DNA of 64,000 nt from contig NZ_KN150731.1 of NCBI RefSeq assembly GCF_000754805.1, positions 3,831,886 to 3,895,885 on the forward strand, written 5' to 3'. A program made the position numbers and the translations under genes. The DNA is from Yersinia frederiksenii ATCC 33641 (GTDB taxonomy: Bacteria; Pseudomonadota; Gammaproteobacteria; Enterobacterales; Enterobacteriaceae). Below are positions 27,680 through 36,181 of this stretch, in pieces. The notes under the pieces were generated by a model. It made no database searches, was not told the DNA's origin, and saw nothing but the letters and a program-made list of their open reading frames with translations. Each line of letters starts with the position of its first letter. The stretch's first letter is position 1.

Positions 27680-29788
27680 TTAGTTTTTACTGCCCCGCGC
27701 AGCGATAATTGCATCGGCAACATTACGTGGCGCTTCGGCGTAGTGCTTGAACTCCATCGTGTAGGTCGCACGGCCTTGCGACATGGAACGTAATACGGTC
27801 GAGTAGCCGAACATTTCAGATAACGGCACTTCTGCTCGAATAATCTTCCCGCCGCCAATCATCTCTTCCATGCCTTGCACCAGGCCACGGCGAGAGGAAA
27901 GGTCGCCCATCACGTTACCGGCATACTCTTCCGGTGTTTCCACTTCCACACTCATGACTGGCTCCAAAATCACCGGTGACGCACGTTTGGCGGCTTCTTT
28001 GAAGCCAAAGATGGCCGCCATTTTAAACGCCAGTTCGGAGGAATCCACCTCATGGTAGGAACCGAACGTCAGGGTGACTTTCACATCCACCACTGGATAA
28101 CCGGCCAGAACCCCGGTATTGGTAGCTTCGAGTACCCCTTTCTCTACCGCCCCGATAAACTCACGGGGAACCACACCACCTTTAGTGGCATCGACAAAGG
28201 CGACGCCGCTGCCCGGTTCTTGTGGTTCTAGAGTAAAGACCACATGACCATATTGCCCTTTACCACCGGATTGACGGACAAATTTGCCTTCAACATCGGT
28301 CACGGTTTTGCGCACGGTTTCGCGGTAAGTGACCTGCGGTTTACCGATATTGGCTTCCACACTAAACTCGCGTTTCATGCGGTCGACAATGATCTCCAGA
28401 TGTAATTCGCCCATGCCGGAGATAATGGTCTGGCCGGACTCTTCGTCCGTACGGATACGAAACGACGGATCCTCCGATGCCAACCGCTGTAGCGCCAACC
28501 CCATTTTCTCTTGATCGGCCTTGGTCTTCGGCTCAATGGCTTGTGAAATCACCGGCTCAGGGAATTCCATGCGCACCAGCGTAATAACGGCATCCGGGTC
28601 ACACAGTGTTTCCCCGGTAGTGACATCTTTTAAGCCCACGCAGGCGGCGATATCACCAGCACGGATTTCATCCACTTCAATCCGGTTATTGGCGTGCATC
28701 TGGACGATGCGGCCAATGCGCTCTTTCTTGCCTCGAATTGGGTTATAAACACTGTCGCCTTTGCTCAGCACGCCGGAGTAAACTCGCACGAAAGTCAGCT
28801 GGCCCACATAGGGGTCAGTCATCAATTTGAACGCCAATGCCGAGAATTTCTCATTATCATCCGCCCTGCGGCTCACTTCGTTGCCATCTTCGTCGGTGCC
28901 ACTGACCGGTGGAATATCCACCGGTGATGGCATCAGTTCAACGACCGCATCCAGCATGCGCTGCACGCCTTTGTTCTTAAATGCGCTGCCGCACATCATC
29001 GGCTGGATTTCACCCGCAATAGTACGGATACGCAGACCTTGGGTGATTTCATCGACGGTGAGGTCACCAGTTTCCAGATATTCTGTCATCAGTGCTTCAG
29101 AGGCTTCAGCTGCCTCGGAGACCATTTTCTCGCGCCACTCATTAGCCGTCGCCAGTAAATTTTCCGGGATTGCCTCATAATTGAATGTCATCCCCTGAGA
29201 CGCTTCGTCCCAGATAATGGCGCGCATTAGTCGCAAGTCCACCACGCCGGTGAAGTGCTCTTCACTGCCAATTGGAATCACAATCGGCACCGGATTGGCT
29301 TTCAGGCGGTCAATCATCATCTGCCGCACGCGGAAGAAGTCAGCACCTGGGCGGTCCATTTTATTGACGAATGCCAGCCGCGGTACACGGTATTTATTGG
29401 CCTGACGCCAGACAGTTTCAGATTGCGGTTGTACGCCACCGACCGCGTCATACACCATGACCGCACCGTCGAGTACCCGCATGGAGCGTTCCACCTCAAT
29501 GGTGAAATCCACATGCCCTGGGGTGTCGATAATATTAATGCGGTGCTCCGGTAGGGTTCTGTCCATACCTTTCCAGAAGCAGGTCACGGCAGCCGATGTA
29601 ATGGTAATGCCACGTTCCTGCTCCTGTGCCATCCAGTCAGTAGTCGCGCCGCCATCGTGCACTTCACCCAGTTTATGACTGACGCCGGTGTAGAACAGAA
29701 TGCGCTCGGTAGTGGTTGTCTTACCGGCGTCGATGTGGGCTGAGATACCGATGTTGCGATAGCGCTCGATAGGAGTTTTACGTGCCAT
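27680..29788 (-). CDS. fusA-like: Elongation factor G paralogue
   Basis: A full-length 702-residue translational GTPase (E. coli EF-G is 704). GTPase motifs are intact: [26 protein letters not shown] and GSAFKNKG. Domains II-V are present, with [18 protein letters not shown] and [20 protein letters not shown]. The gene stands alone, without rpsL, rpsG or tuf, and differs from enterobacterial EF-G at many positions in domain I-IV by memory. It is therefore probably a second EF-G copy, not the housekeeping str-operon gene. It could act under stress, confer altered sensitivity to EF-G inhibitors, or be split-function. Divergent from an ArsR-type regulator. Confidence 0.88.
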   Translation of the reverse strand: MARKTPIERYRNIGISAHIDAGKTTTTERILFYTGVSHKLGEVHDGGATTDWMAQEQERGITITSAAVTCFWKGMDRTLPEHRINIIDTPGHVDFTIEVERSMRVLDGAVMVYDAVGGVQPQSETVWRQANKYRVPRLAFVNKMDRPGADFFRVRQMMIDRLKANPVPIVIPIGSEEHFTGVVDLRLMRAIIWDEASQGMTFNYEAIPENLLATANEWREKMVSEAAEASEALMTEYLETGDLTVDEITQGLRIRTIAGEIQPMMCGSAFKNKGVQRMLDAVVELMPSPVDIPPVSGTDEDGNEVSRRADDNEKFSALAFKLMTDPYVGQLTFVRVYSGVLSKGDSVYNPIRGKKERIGRIVQMHANNRIEVDEIRAGDIAACVGLKDVTTGETLCDPDAVITLVRMEFPEPVISQAIEPKTKADQEKMGLALQRLASEDPSFRIRTDEESGQTIISGMGELHLEIIVDRMKREFSVEANIGKPQVTYRETVRKTVTDVEGKFVRQSGGKGQYGHVVFTLEPQEPGSGVAFVDATKGGVVPREFIGAVEKGVLEATNTGVLAGYPVVDVKVTLTFGSYHEVDSSELAFKMAAIFGFKEAAKRASPVILEPVMSVEVETPEEYAGNVMGDLSSRRGLVQGMEEMIGGGKIIRAEVPLSEMFGYSTVLRSMSQGRATYTMEFKHYAEAPRNVADAIIAARGSKN

Positions 29789-29872
29789 ATTAAGTCCTTA
29801 AAAGATGATGGCAATTTCGGGGCGGGCGATTTGATGCTCTGCCGGGAAGTTGTTGGTTTAAGTTGTACATTA

Positions 29873-29899
29873 CTGTTGATCAACAGGTGATCGCGATCA
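29873..29899. promoter_or_regulatory. Two adjacent perfect palindromes between EF-G and arsR genes
   Basis: CTGTTGATCAACAG (29873-29886) and TGATCGCGATCA (29888-29899) are perfect palindromes one base apart. Outer arms TTGTAC (29863-29868) and GTACAA (29927-29932) add a nested inverted repeat. They sit 85-110 bases before the EF-G start and are plausible operators for the divergent ArsR-family regulator. The rest of the 330-base gap must hold both promoters, which I could not fix. Confidence 0.5.
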
Positions 29900-30121
29900 G
29901 TATAGTCCCATTGTTCGAATATACACGTACAATTTAATTATTTGTTCTGAAACTGTGCAATAATGGCTGGGGGCAATGGTTGGCAGGGTATTTGCCCTTA
30001 CACTGGATTTATGAGTTGGGTCGACATGGAGTATAGGCTATATTGCCGCCGGTTAAGGGCCGGTGGATATGGCCAAATCAGGCAGTCTGGTCGCGGGCTG
30101 TCGTTTATTAATAGGAACACT

Positions 30122-30496
30122 ATGATTGCAAATCACCCTGAGCGTGAGCAGATCCGATTGGAAAATGTGCTGACGGCTTTAGGTAATCCACTGCGGCTGG
30201 CGGTGGTACGTAGGCTGGCGGCAGGGGGCGAACATGCATGTGGCACTTTGGTGCACGGGCTGTCTAAATCTACCTTGACCCATCATTGGCGTGTGCTGCG
30301 TGAAAGTGGGGTTATCTGGCAACGTCCCTGCGGACGAGAGAGTTTGTTATCTCTGCGGCGTGATGATATTGATGCTCGTTTTCCCGGTTTGTTGGATGTG
30401 CTGCTGAATGCGGTGGAAAATGACTCTACCACTGATGAGTCGACGGCAAAGCATCTGCCGGAGAGTGAATTGCGCGCAGCGAAAGGCTGTGTATAA
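30122..30496 (+). CDS. ArsR-family winged-helix regulator
   Basis: A 124-residue small regulator. LTALGNPLRLAVVRRLAAG is the ArsR N-terminal helix pair, and LSKSTLTHHWRVLRESGVI is the recognition helix. There is no CxCxxL/C metal motif, only a lone Cys in HACGTL, so it is probably not a classical arsenic/cadmium sensor. ATG 30122 follows AATAGGAACACT; the 53-residue in-frame extension upstream lacks ArsR features. It is divergent from the EF-G paralogue and convergent with the racemase-like gene. Target genes are not known. Confidence 0.85.
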   Translation: MIANHPEREQIRLENVLTALGNPLRLAVVRRLAAGGEHACGTLVHGLSKSTLTHHWRVLRESGVIWQRPCGRESLLSLRRDDIDARFPGLLDVLLNAVENDSTTDESTAKHLPESELRAAKGCV

Positions 30497-30522
30497 CAGC
30501 GGAGAAACATCCCCCGCTGTTT
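30497..30522. terminator. Weak bidirectional hairpin between convergent genes
   Basis: AACAGCGG/CCGCTGTT, an eight-base stem with an 11-base loop, lies between the arsR-type stop and the racemase-like stop. T tracts are short. Confidence 0.45.
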
Positions 30523-30541
30523 GTGGCTGATGCAGACCAGC

Positions 30542-31201
30542 TTACACGGCTTGAGCAAGCTGTTTCAGCCAAAGAATACCGCGCTCTGGCGATGTCAGTA
30601 CCGGAATGGATGGCGGTGTTGGCAGTGTGGTTAGCACTCTGGCCATTGACGCCTGCGCCAGCATCACCACGTCGCTACTGGCGAGCGCCTTTTGTAGCCC
30701 GGCGGCAACAATACGGTCATGGGTGACATTGTCGCCATCCAGTAGTGCGATGAATGCTTCAGGCATTAGCATCGGCACTATATCCAGTTTTTTACCTGCC
30801 TCTGTGGCTTTACGGCGCACAAATTCCAGCGTCGGTTCCAGCGTGGTAGCGACTGTAGCCAGCACTGAAATCCGCCCGCCAAGAGTAATCGCCTCATCGA
30901 CCATGGCAGAATCAATGCGCGTGAGCTGTAACGGAGTCATAAACTGGCACTGTTCCACCGCGCCGCCAATTGACGAACACGCGGTCATAAAAATCTCACA
31001 GCCTGCTTTCTCGGCATTATTGATATAACCGGCGATGCGAGCGCTGATTTCAGGGCTGACACCGCCGTGCTTCATAACCTGTTTAATCATCGAATCTTCA
31101 ATGATATGCATGACTTCGGCTTGCGGCATATGGTCGGCAATCAGTGTTTGCATCATGCCGAGCGTGGCAGCACTGGTGTGAAATAGGGCAATTTTTTTCA
31201 T
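30542..31201 (-). CDS. Asp/Glu/hydantoin racemase-like protein
   Basis: A 219-residue protein of the Asp/Glu racemase superfamily. The first catalytic-type Cys is in TACSSIGGA (about residue 76). The second Cys, normally in a C-T/A-x motif in the C-terminal half, is replaced in VMLAQASMARV (about 183), so two-base racemisation is doubtful and lyase or isomerase chemistry is possible. ATG 31201 has GAAGGAT seven bases upstream; a GTG/ATG five codons earlier does not. It is the last gene of the acid-sugar operon. Confidence 0.7.
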   Translation of the reverse strand: MKKIALFHTSAATLGMMQTLIADHMPQAEVMHIIEDSMIKQVMKHGGVSPEISARIAGYINNAEKAGCEIFMTACSSIGGAVEQCQFMTPLQLTRIDSAMVDEAITLGGRISVLATVATTLEPTLEFVRRKATEAGKKLDIVPMLMPEAFIALLDGDNVTHDRIVAAGLQKALASSDVVMLAQASMARVLTTLPTPPSIPVLTSPERGILWLKQLAQAV

Positions 31202-31238
31202 TTTGTTATCCTTCACAGATTGTTCTGCGGGTAAAAGG

Positions 31239-31658
31239 TTAGGCTAATTCATGCATAAACTGGGCGACTTTGACTGCCGCTTCATGATCTTCTTTGGCGG
31301 ATAATCCGCCCACGGCGACGGCACCAATACACTGTTTATTCGCATTTAGCAGCGGAATACCTCCTGGCAGAGCGGTAAACCGCGCATCGCCGAAGTAGCT
31401 GATATCTAACTGCTCGTTTTGCAGCCGTTGCAAAAAGGTGTCGGTGGTGGCGCCGAGCTGACAGCTGGTATAAGCCTTACGCTGCGTCAGTTCGATGGTC
31501 AGTAACTTTGCGCCATCCATCCGGGCAAAAGCCAGTAAGAATCCCTGTTGGTCGCAAACGGCAACACTCAGCGGCCGATGGTTATAGTCATTTTTTGCCA
31601 GATTTAACGCATGGCTGACGGCCTGTTGCGCGGTATCCAATGTGAGTTGCGTAAGCAT
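31239..31658 (-). CDS. GlcG/HbpS-family protein (DUF336)
   Basis: A 139-residue single-domain protein. AVCDQQGFLLAFARMDGA, KAYTSCQLGA, GGIPLLNANKQCIGAVAVGG and DHEAAVKVA are the conserved blocks of the GlcG/HbpS fold. Members occur in glycolate and diol catabolic operons and some bind haem or cobalamin; the role is often unknown. It lies eight bases after the transporter gene in the operon and is likely an accessory protein of the pathway. Confidence 0.8.
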   Translation of the reverse strand: MLTQLTLDTAQQAVSHALNLAKNDYNHRPLSVAVCDQQGFLLAFARMDGAKLLTIELTQRKAYTSCQLGATTDTFLQRLQNEQLDISYFGDARFTALPGGIPLLNANKQCIGAVAVGGLSAKEDHEAAVKVAQFMHELA

Positions 31659-31666
31659 ACAGCCTC

Positions 31667-33013
31667 CTATGCAGAGTGAGTTTCAGAAAGTGATGAATCA
31701 GGTTGAGTAGTGCCGGTTCGGGTGCGCTGATGAGCCAAGTCCTTTCTGCGCCAGTAGTTGGCTAGCAGCGATCCGGTGACATTACCCAGCGGCGTCATGA
31801 CCGCCGATGCCAGCCCGACTGTTGCCAGTTTGCCCATCGCCGCAGCCAGGCCAGATGCCATACCGCCATTTTGTAGACCGACCTCAAAAGCGATTGTGCG
31901 CGATGATTCGACATCCAGACGAAATACCCAGCGGCTCATGCAGTAGCCGATCAAGAATCCACCACAGTTATGAATCAACATCGCGACACAGAGTAAAATA
32001 CCCACTTGCATCAGGTTATCGCGCCCAGCAGCGGCGGCCGTGGTGGTGAAGAAGATGATGCCCATCATGGAAATTCTTGGCATCGCCAGCAGGACTTTGT
32101 CGGATTTGGTGGTTAACCAGTTGTAGAACAGGCTCCAGATGATGCCGCCGGCGAAGAAATTAGCGACCACAGCCAGCATTTGTGCATCGGCTGAGGCAGT
32201 TTCGAATAGACGATCCCAGCCACCCAATATCATGAACAGCAGCCATACAGCACAACCTGCGGCGATGGTTTGGACCACGCGGCGGCCTTGTTGACTAGCA
32301 TAGGTTTTCAGGTAATCGTGCAAAATGGCGGCCCCAATCGGGATCATCACAATTTTGATGACATCCATCACCATCGACAGCAATTTCACCTCAATCAGCG
32401 AACCGGCCAGAATATTAACCCACAGTGGGGTCATTACCGTGGCGACCAAGGTTGAAACCGCCGTCACGGAGATTGCCAGCGCCAGATTGGCATTGGCGAT
32501 ATAGACCATTACCGTTGATGACAGGCCACTGGAACATGAGCCGATCAGAATAATGCCAACCGCGACTTCTGGTGGGAAACTGAAAATTTGCGTCAGAGCA
32601 TAGCCGAGTAGCGGCATGATTAAGAAGTGACAGAAGGTGCCGACAAATACCGCCCACGGCATTTTCGCCACATCAGCAAAGTCTTTGATGGTGAGCTTGG
32701 TCCCCATGCTGAACATGGTGGCCTGAATGACTAAAAAGACGATCCATTTATGGGTGATATTGAAGCCACCCCAGATAATCAGATCTTTGGAGTAGATCAT
32801 CGCCGCGACAAATCCGGCAATAATCCATAAGGTGAATTGATAACTGCGTAATCCCGGCCAATACCCGGCACCAATGGCAAAACCAGTAATACATATCACT
32901 AATCCTGGGTGCCATAAGCCAGTGGATTGCATCACCATTCCAGCAAGGGAGATAATAACACCCAATGCAGAAATCAGTAATCCGGCTTTATAGACAGACG
33001 TGCTGATAGCCAT
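31667..33013 (-). CDS. BASS/SBF-family sodium-dependent organic-anion transporter
   Basis: A 448-residue membrane protein with about ten hydrophobic segments. The signature ...AFEVGLQNGGMASGLAAAMG late in the protein and GSCSSGLSSTVMVYIANANLALAISVT in the middle are the two crossing-helix motifs of bile-acid:sodium symporter (BASS/SBF) relatives. It is longer than the usual 310-330 residues by an N-terminal hydrophobic region and a hydrophilic C-terminal tail. ATG 33013 follows GTGAGGTTTATT. Operon context suggests uptake of a four-carbon or keto acid. Confidence 0.75.
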   Translation of the reverse strand: MAISTSVYKAGLLISALGVIISLAGMVMQSTGLWHPGLVICITGFAIGAGYWPGLRSYQFTLWIIAGFVAAMIYSKDLIIWGGFNITHKWIVFLVIQATMFSMGTKLTIKDFADVAKMPWAVFVGTFCHFLIMPLLGYALTQIFSFPPEVAVGIILIGSCSSGLSSTVMVYIANANLALAISVTAVSTLVATVMTPLWVNILAGSLIEVKLLSMVMDVIKIVMIPIGAAILHDYLKTYASQQGRRVVQTIAAGCAVWLLFMILGGWDRLFETASADAQMLAVVANFFAGGIIWSLFYNWLTTKSDKVLLAMPRISMMGIIFFTTTAAAAGRDNLMQVGILLCVAMLIHNCGGFLIGYCMSRWVFRLDVESSRTIAFEVGLQNGGMASGLAAAMGKLATVGLASAVMTPLGNVTGSLLANYWRRKDLAHQRTRTGTTQPDSSLSETHSA

Positions 33014-33079
33014 AATAAACCTCACTTGTCGCTAATTGAAATGCGACATATTAAATAGTAGGGTAAACAGATAATTTAA

Positions 33080-33892
33080 TTAACGATTATTAATATCGAT
33101 ATTTAGCATTTTTCTCGCCTGCTTAGGCGTAGCGACCTGTTTATCCATGCTGGTAATAATGTTGGCCAATTTTTTTACCAATGGCAGATTAGATTCCACG
33201 GTATCAGTGGCATTAATATATCGGCTGTCTTCAAAACCAATCCTGACTTCTGTGGCCCCCATACCTACTGCCGCGGCAATCAATGAAAAGTCACGGCGGC
33301 CAAAATGAGTAATTGCCCACAGTGCATCACGGGGAATAAATTGGCGCATAGCAATTAATGCATCAATTGTTGCGGGGGTAGAGCCGCGATGACCCAATAC
33401 AATATTAAACAGCAGGGGTTGTTTGAATTTTATTTTCTCCTGAAGTAGAAGAATATTATTAATCATCCCAATTTCAAACACTTCAAATTCAGGGATGATA
33501 TTTTTCTCTACAATCAGGCGCGAACAATATTCCACGTCTGGCGTTGGGTTAAGATAAACGCTGTCACCCAGGTTCACTGAGCCGACGTTAAGTGAAGCCA
33601 TGCCCACACCTTTACATTGCAGTGGAGCGCAGCGTTGCTCAATGTTCATTGCAGAAACCCCGCCGGTAGAGGCCTGAACTATCATCTCGGTCTGACTGAG
33701 AACCGGCGCAATGGTGGCAGCAAAATCACTGACATCCGGGGTGAGTTTGCCGTGCCGGTCACGAACATGAAGATGAACGACGGCGGCACCGGCATCGGCA
33801 CAGGCTAAGATATCCTGCGCCACCTCGGCGGGTTCTACTCGGGTCGAATCTGCGGCTACTGGTGCTAGCGAAATAATAACGTGATTAGACAT
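33080..33892 (-). CDS. BKACE-family beta-keto acid cleavage enzyme (DUF849)
   Basis: A 270-residue Zn-dependent TIM-barrel enzyme that cleaves a beta-keto acid with acetyl-CoA, giving an acyl-CoA and acetoacetate-type product. AAVVHLHVRDRHGK has the His-x-His metal site (about 40-42). IVQASTGG, GMASLNVGSVN, EFEVFEIGMI and the later HFGRRDF and EVRIGFEDSRYI are family blocks. SD AGGA precedes ATG 33892. Placed between the isomerase gene and the transporter, it would process a keto acid made from the imported substrate. Confidence 0.88.
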   Translation of the reverse strand: MSNHVIISLAPVAADSTRVEPAEVAQDILACADAGAAVVHLHVRDRHGKLTPDVSDFAATIAPVLSQTEMIVQASTGGVSAMNIEQRCAPLQCKGVGMASLNVGSVNLGDSVYLNPTPDVEYCSRLIVEKNIIPEFEVFEIGMINNILLLQEKIKFKQPLLFNIVLGHRGSTPATIDALIAMRQFIPRDALWAITHFGRRDFSLIAAAVGMGATEVRIGFEDSRYINATDTVESNLPLVKKLANIITSMDKQVATPKQARKMLNIDINNR

Positions 33893-33945
33893 AATTGAAT
33901 TCCTAAATATGACCCGCCATACAGAGATATTTTGGGTGTAGGTTA

Positions 33946-34731
33946 TTAATTAATTGTTTTATAATGAGTAAACCAACCTAATCCTTCTAGCGTGGTAGTC
34001 TCTGGCTGATATTCACAGCCAATCCACCCCGAATAATGATGTGACGCCAGATAATTAAACAGCCATGAGTAATTTATTTCTCCGCCATTGGGTTCATTTC
34101 TGTTGGGTGCCGAGGCAATTTGTAAATGTGAAATTAATGGCCAGTAATGTTGTAGGCTGCGCGTAATATTCCCTTGAATTTTCTGGCAATGATAAATATC
34201 AAACTGAAGAAAGATATTTTCTTTGTTACACGTTTTAATTAATTGTGCTGCTCGCGTAAATGTTGAAATAAAATAATCGGGCATATCTTCAGTGTTTAAT
34301 GGTTCGATAAGGACCCTAATGTTATCCGCTAATAAATAATCTGCTGCATAACTTAATCTTTTTACTAGTGTGTCGTATTGTTCTTCTTCAGTGATGCTGC
34401 TATTTCTGTTTCCGGCCATTATGTGTATTTGTTGACACCTTAATGCCCGCGCATATTCCCGTGCTTGTTGCAGGCTTTGTCTAAATTCCTCCTCACGTTG
34501 TGGCAGTGAGGCCAGTCCCCGTTCTCCCTGATCCCATCTTCCCGGTGGCGCGTTGATCAACACCACTGGCAGCCCGCTTGTGCGCTGAGCGCTGACTAAA
34601 CTATCAATCGATTCCTGATAGGGAAACAGACACTCTGTACCCTGAAATCCGGCGGCGGCGGCCTGACTGAAGCGCTCAATCAGCGGGACTTCGTTAAATA
34701 GCCAGCTTAGATTGGCTGCGAATTTGAGCAT
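33946..34731 (-). CDS. otnI: Hydroxypyruvate isomerase-family protein, probably 2-oxo-tetronate isomerase
   Basis: A 261-residue TIM-barrel isomerase. FAANLSWLFNEVPLIERFSQAAAAGFQGTECLFPY is the Hyi/OtnI N-terminus. Metal-binding or catalytic Glu lie in VLIEPLNTEDMPDYF and IGCEYQPETTT, with LQFDIYHCQ and HLQIASAPNRNEP between. OtnI interconverts 2-oxo- and 3-oxo-tetronates in the four-carbon acid-sugar pathway. OtnK and OtnC are in the same operon, which supports this over plain hydroxypyruvate isomerase. It overlaps the deoR-type gene by 25 bases. Confidence 0.85.
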   Translation of the reverse strand: MLKFAANLSWLFNEVPLIERFSQAAAAGFQGTECLFPYQESIDSLVSAQRTSGLPVVLINAPPGRWDQGERGLASLPQREEEFRQSLQQAREYARALRCQQIHIMAGNRNSSITEEEQYDTLVKRLSYAADYLLADNIRVLIEPLNTEDMPDYFISTFTRAAQLIKTCNKENIFLQFDIYHCQKIQGNITRSLQHYWPLISHLQIASAPNRNEPNGGEINYSWLFNYLASHHYSGWIGCEYQPETTTLEGLGWFTHYKTIN

Positions 34732-35525
34732 GATTTTCTCGCTTCTGTGTTAACCAGATGCAACTTAACCCCGAGTTCGCCAATCTGCTGCTGCGCATCA
34801 GGCGGCAGATGCACATCAGAAATAATGTCGCTCAACTGCTGTAAGTTGCAGATATGAAACATACCGTACTTGCCATACTTACTACTGTCCGATACCAGTA
34901 TGTTGCGCCGGGATGCCCGCATTACCGCCGCCTTGACCATCGCTTTACCTTCACTCGGTGTCGACATTCCGCGCTCCAACTCCCATGAACTGCTACTTAG
35001 AAACGCGACATCAATGTTGATTGCATTAAAGAAATTAGCGGCGCTGTTGCCCAGACAAGAGCGATTGCGACGATCGACCAGTCCTCCGGTGTGATACAGC
35101 GTGATATGCGGCATATCCATTAAATAACTGCTGATGGTGAAATCATTGGTCACCACGGTCAGATTAAAGCAGTTGCTGGCAGCAATGGCTTTAGCGACTT
35201 CAAACAGCGTGGTGCCTGCATCTAAATACAGCGTCTGCCCCGGTTCGATCAGCATTGCGGCCAATGCGCCGATATTCTGCTTTAGCCCATGATTCAGCGA
35301 CGCTTTCTCACTATAGGCCAGCTCCAGCTTCAGCATGTTATTCAGTTTGACGCCGCCATTAATCGCCACCACCTTACCTTCAGCTTCAAGCACCTGAATA
35401 TCTCGACGCACGGTCATGTGCGACACATTCATGATGTCGGCAAGATCTTTAAAAGACGCGACATTCTGTTCATGCACATAGCGATAGATAAAATCACGAC
35501 GCTGTTCAGGGAGCATGGCGTTCAC
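34707..35525 (-). CDS. DeoR-family repressor of the acid-sugar operon
   Basis: A 272-residue regulator. The N-terminal winged helix is LPEQRRDFIYRYVHEQN then FKDLADIMNVSHMTVRRDIQVLE. The sensor domain carries DAGTTLFEVAKAI, TVVTNDFTI and ISDSSKYGK (VSDSSKYGKYG), typical of sugar-phosphate-binding DeoR proteins. It lies inside the operon, overlapping otnC by four bases, and so is probably autoregulated. A phosphorylated tetronate is a reasonable inducer. Confidence 0.9.
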   Translation of the reverse strand: MNAMLPEQRRDFIYRYVHEQNVASFKDLADIMNVSHMTVRRDIQVLEAEGKVVAINGGVKLNNMLKLELAYSEKASLNHGLKQNIGALAAMLIEPGQTLYLDAGTTLFEVAKAIAASNCFNLTVVTNDFTISSYLMDMPHITLYHTGGLVDRRNRSCLGNSAANFFNAINIDVAFLSSSSWELERGMSTPSEGKAMVKAAVMRASRRNILVSDSSKYGKYGMFHICNLQQLSDIISDVHLPPDAQQQIGELGVKLHLVNTEARKSCSNSQPI

Positions 35526-36181
35526 CCAATTTTATTGCGATACACTTGACGTAGCTCATCGATATCTGATGCGCTCAGTTGGGTGTAAGCATAAGGTTTC
35601 AACAGAAAATACAGCCGGGCTGTATCTTCAAGTTCTTCGGCATTAAATACAGCTTCGCGTAGGGTCGAGCCACTGACTACTGGGCCGTGATTAGCGAGCA
35701 GTGCGGCATTGTGGCTCTGCGCGGATTCTGCCAATGCGGCGGCAATGGCAGGATCGCCCGGCTTCATATAAGGCAGCAAAGGCAGTTGGCCGATACGCAT
35801 AACATAGTACGGTGTAATTGATGGCAAACAATCCATTGGGTCAATATCTGTCAGGCAGGATAGCGCCGTCAGATAAGGTGAGTGGAGATGGACTACCGCG
35901 CCACACTGTGGCCGTGCTCGATACATCGCCAAATGCATTGGCACCTCTTTGGACGGTTTATCACCGCTGAGATGGTGGCCATCGGCATCCAGTTTACTTA
36001 AAGTCTGGTTATCCAGTTCACCCAGACAAGAGTTGGTGGGGGTCACCAAAAAACCGCCGTCAGGTAACTTCGCACTGATATTGCCTGAACCGCCGCTGCT
36101 TAATCCGCGCTGAAACAGTGAACGGCCATACTTCACCAAATCATCGCGCAGCTGTTGTTCAGATAATGGCATGGTGTTCAT
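35522..36181 (-). CDS. otnC: 3-oxo-tetronate 4-phosphate decarboxylase, class II aldolase
   Basis: A 219-residue class II aldolase/adducin protein. RGLSSGGSGNISAKL binds the phosphate and the Zn ligands lie in VVHLHSPY (two His) and the later LLANHGPVV (His). EVPMHLAMY carries the catalytic Glu. OtnC decarboxylates 3-oxo-tetronate 4-phosphate to dihydroxyacetone phosphate. It overlaps otnK and the regulator gene by four bases at each end. Confidence 0.88.
   Translation of the reverse strand: MNTMPLSEQQLRDDLVKYGRSLFQRGLSSGGSGNISAKLPDGGFLVTPTNSCLGELDNQTLSKLDADGHHLSGDKPSKEVPMHLAMYRARPQCGAVVHLHSPYLTALSCLTDIDPMDCLPSITPYYVMRIGQLPLLPYMKPGDPAIAAALAESAQSHNAALLANHGPVVSGSTLREAVFNAEELEDTARLYFLLKPYAYTQLSASDIDELRQVYRNKIG

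Noticed and set aside
27680-29788. Housekeeping fusA of the str operon
   Set aside because: Neighbours are not rpsL, rpsG or tuf, so it is called a paralogue. This could change if no other copy exists in the genome.
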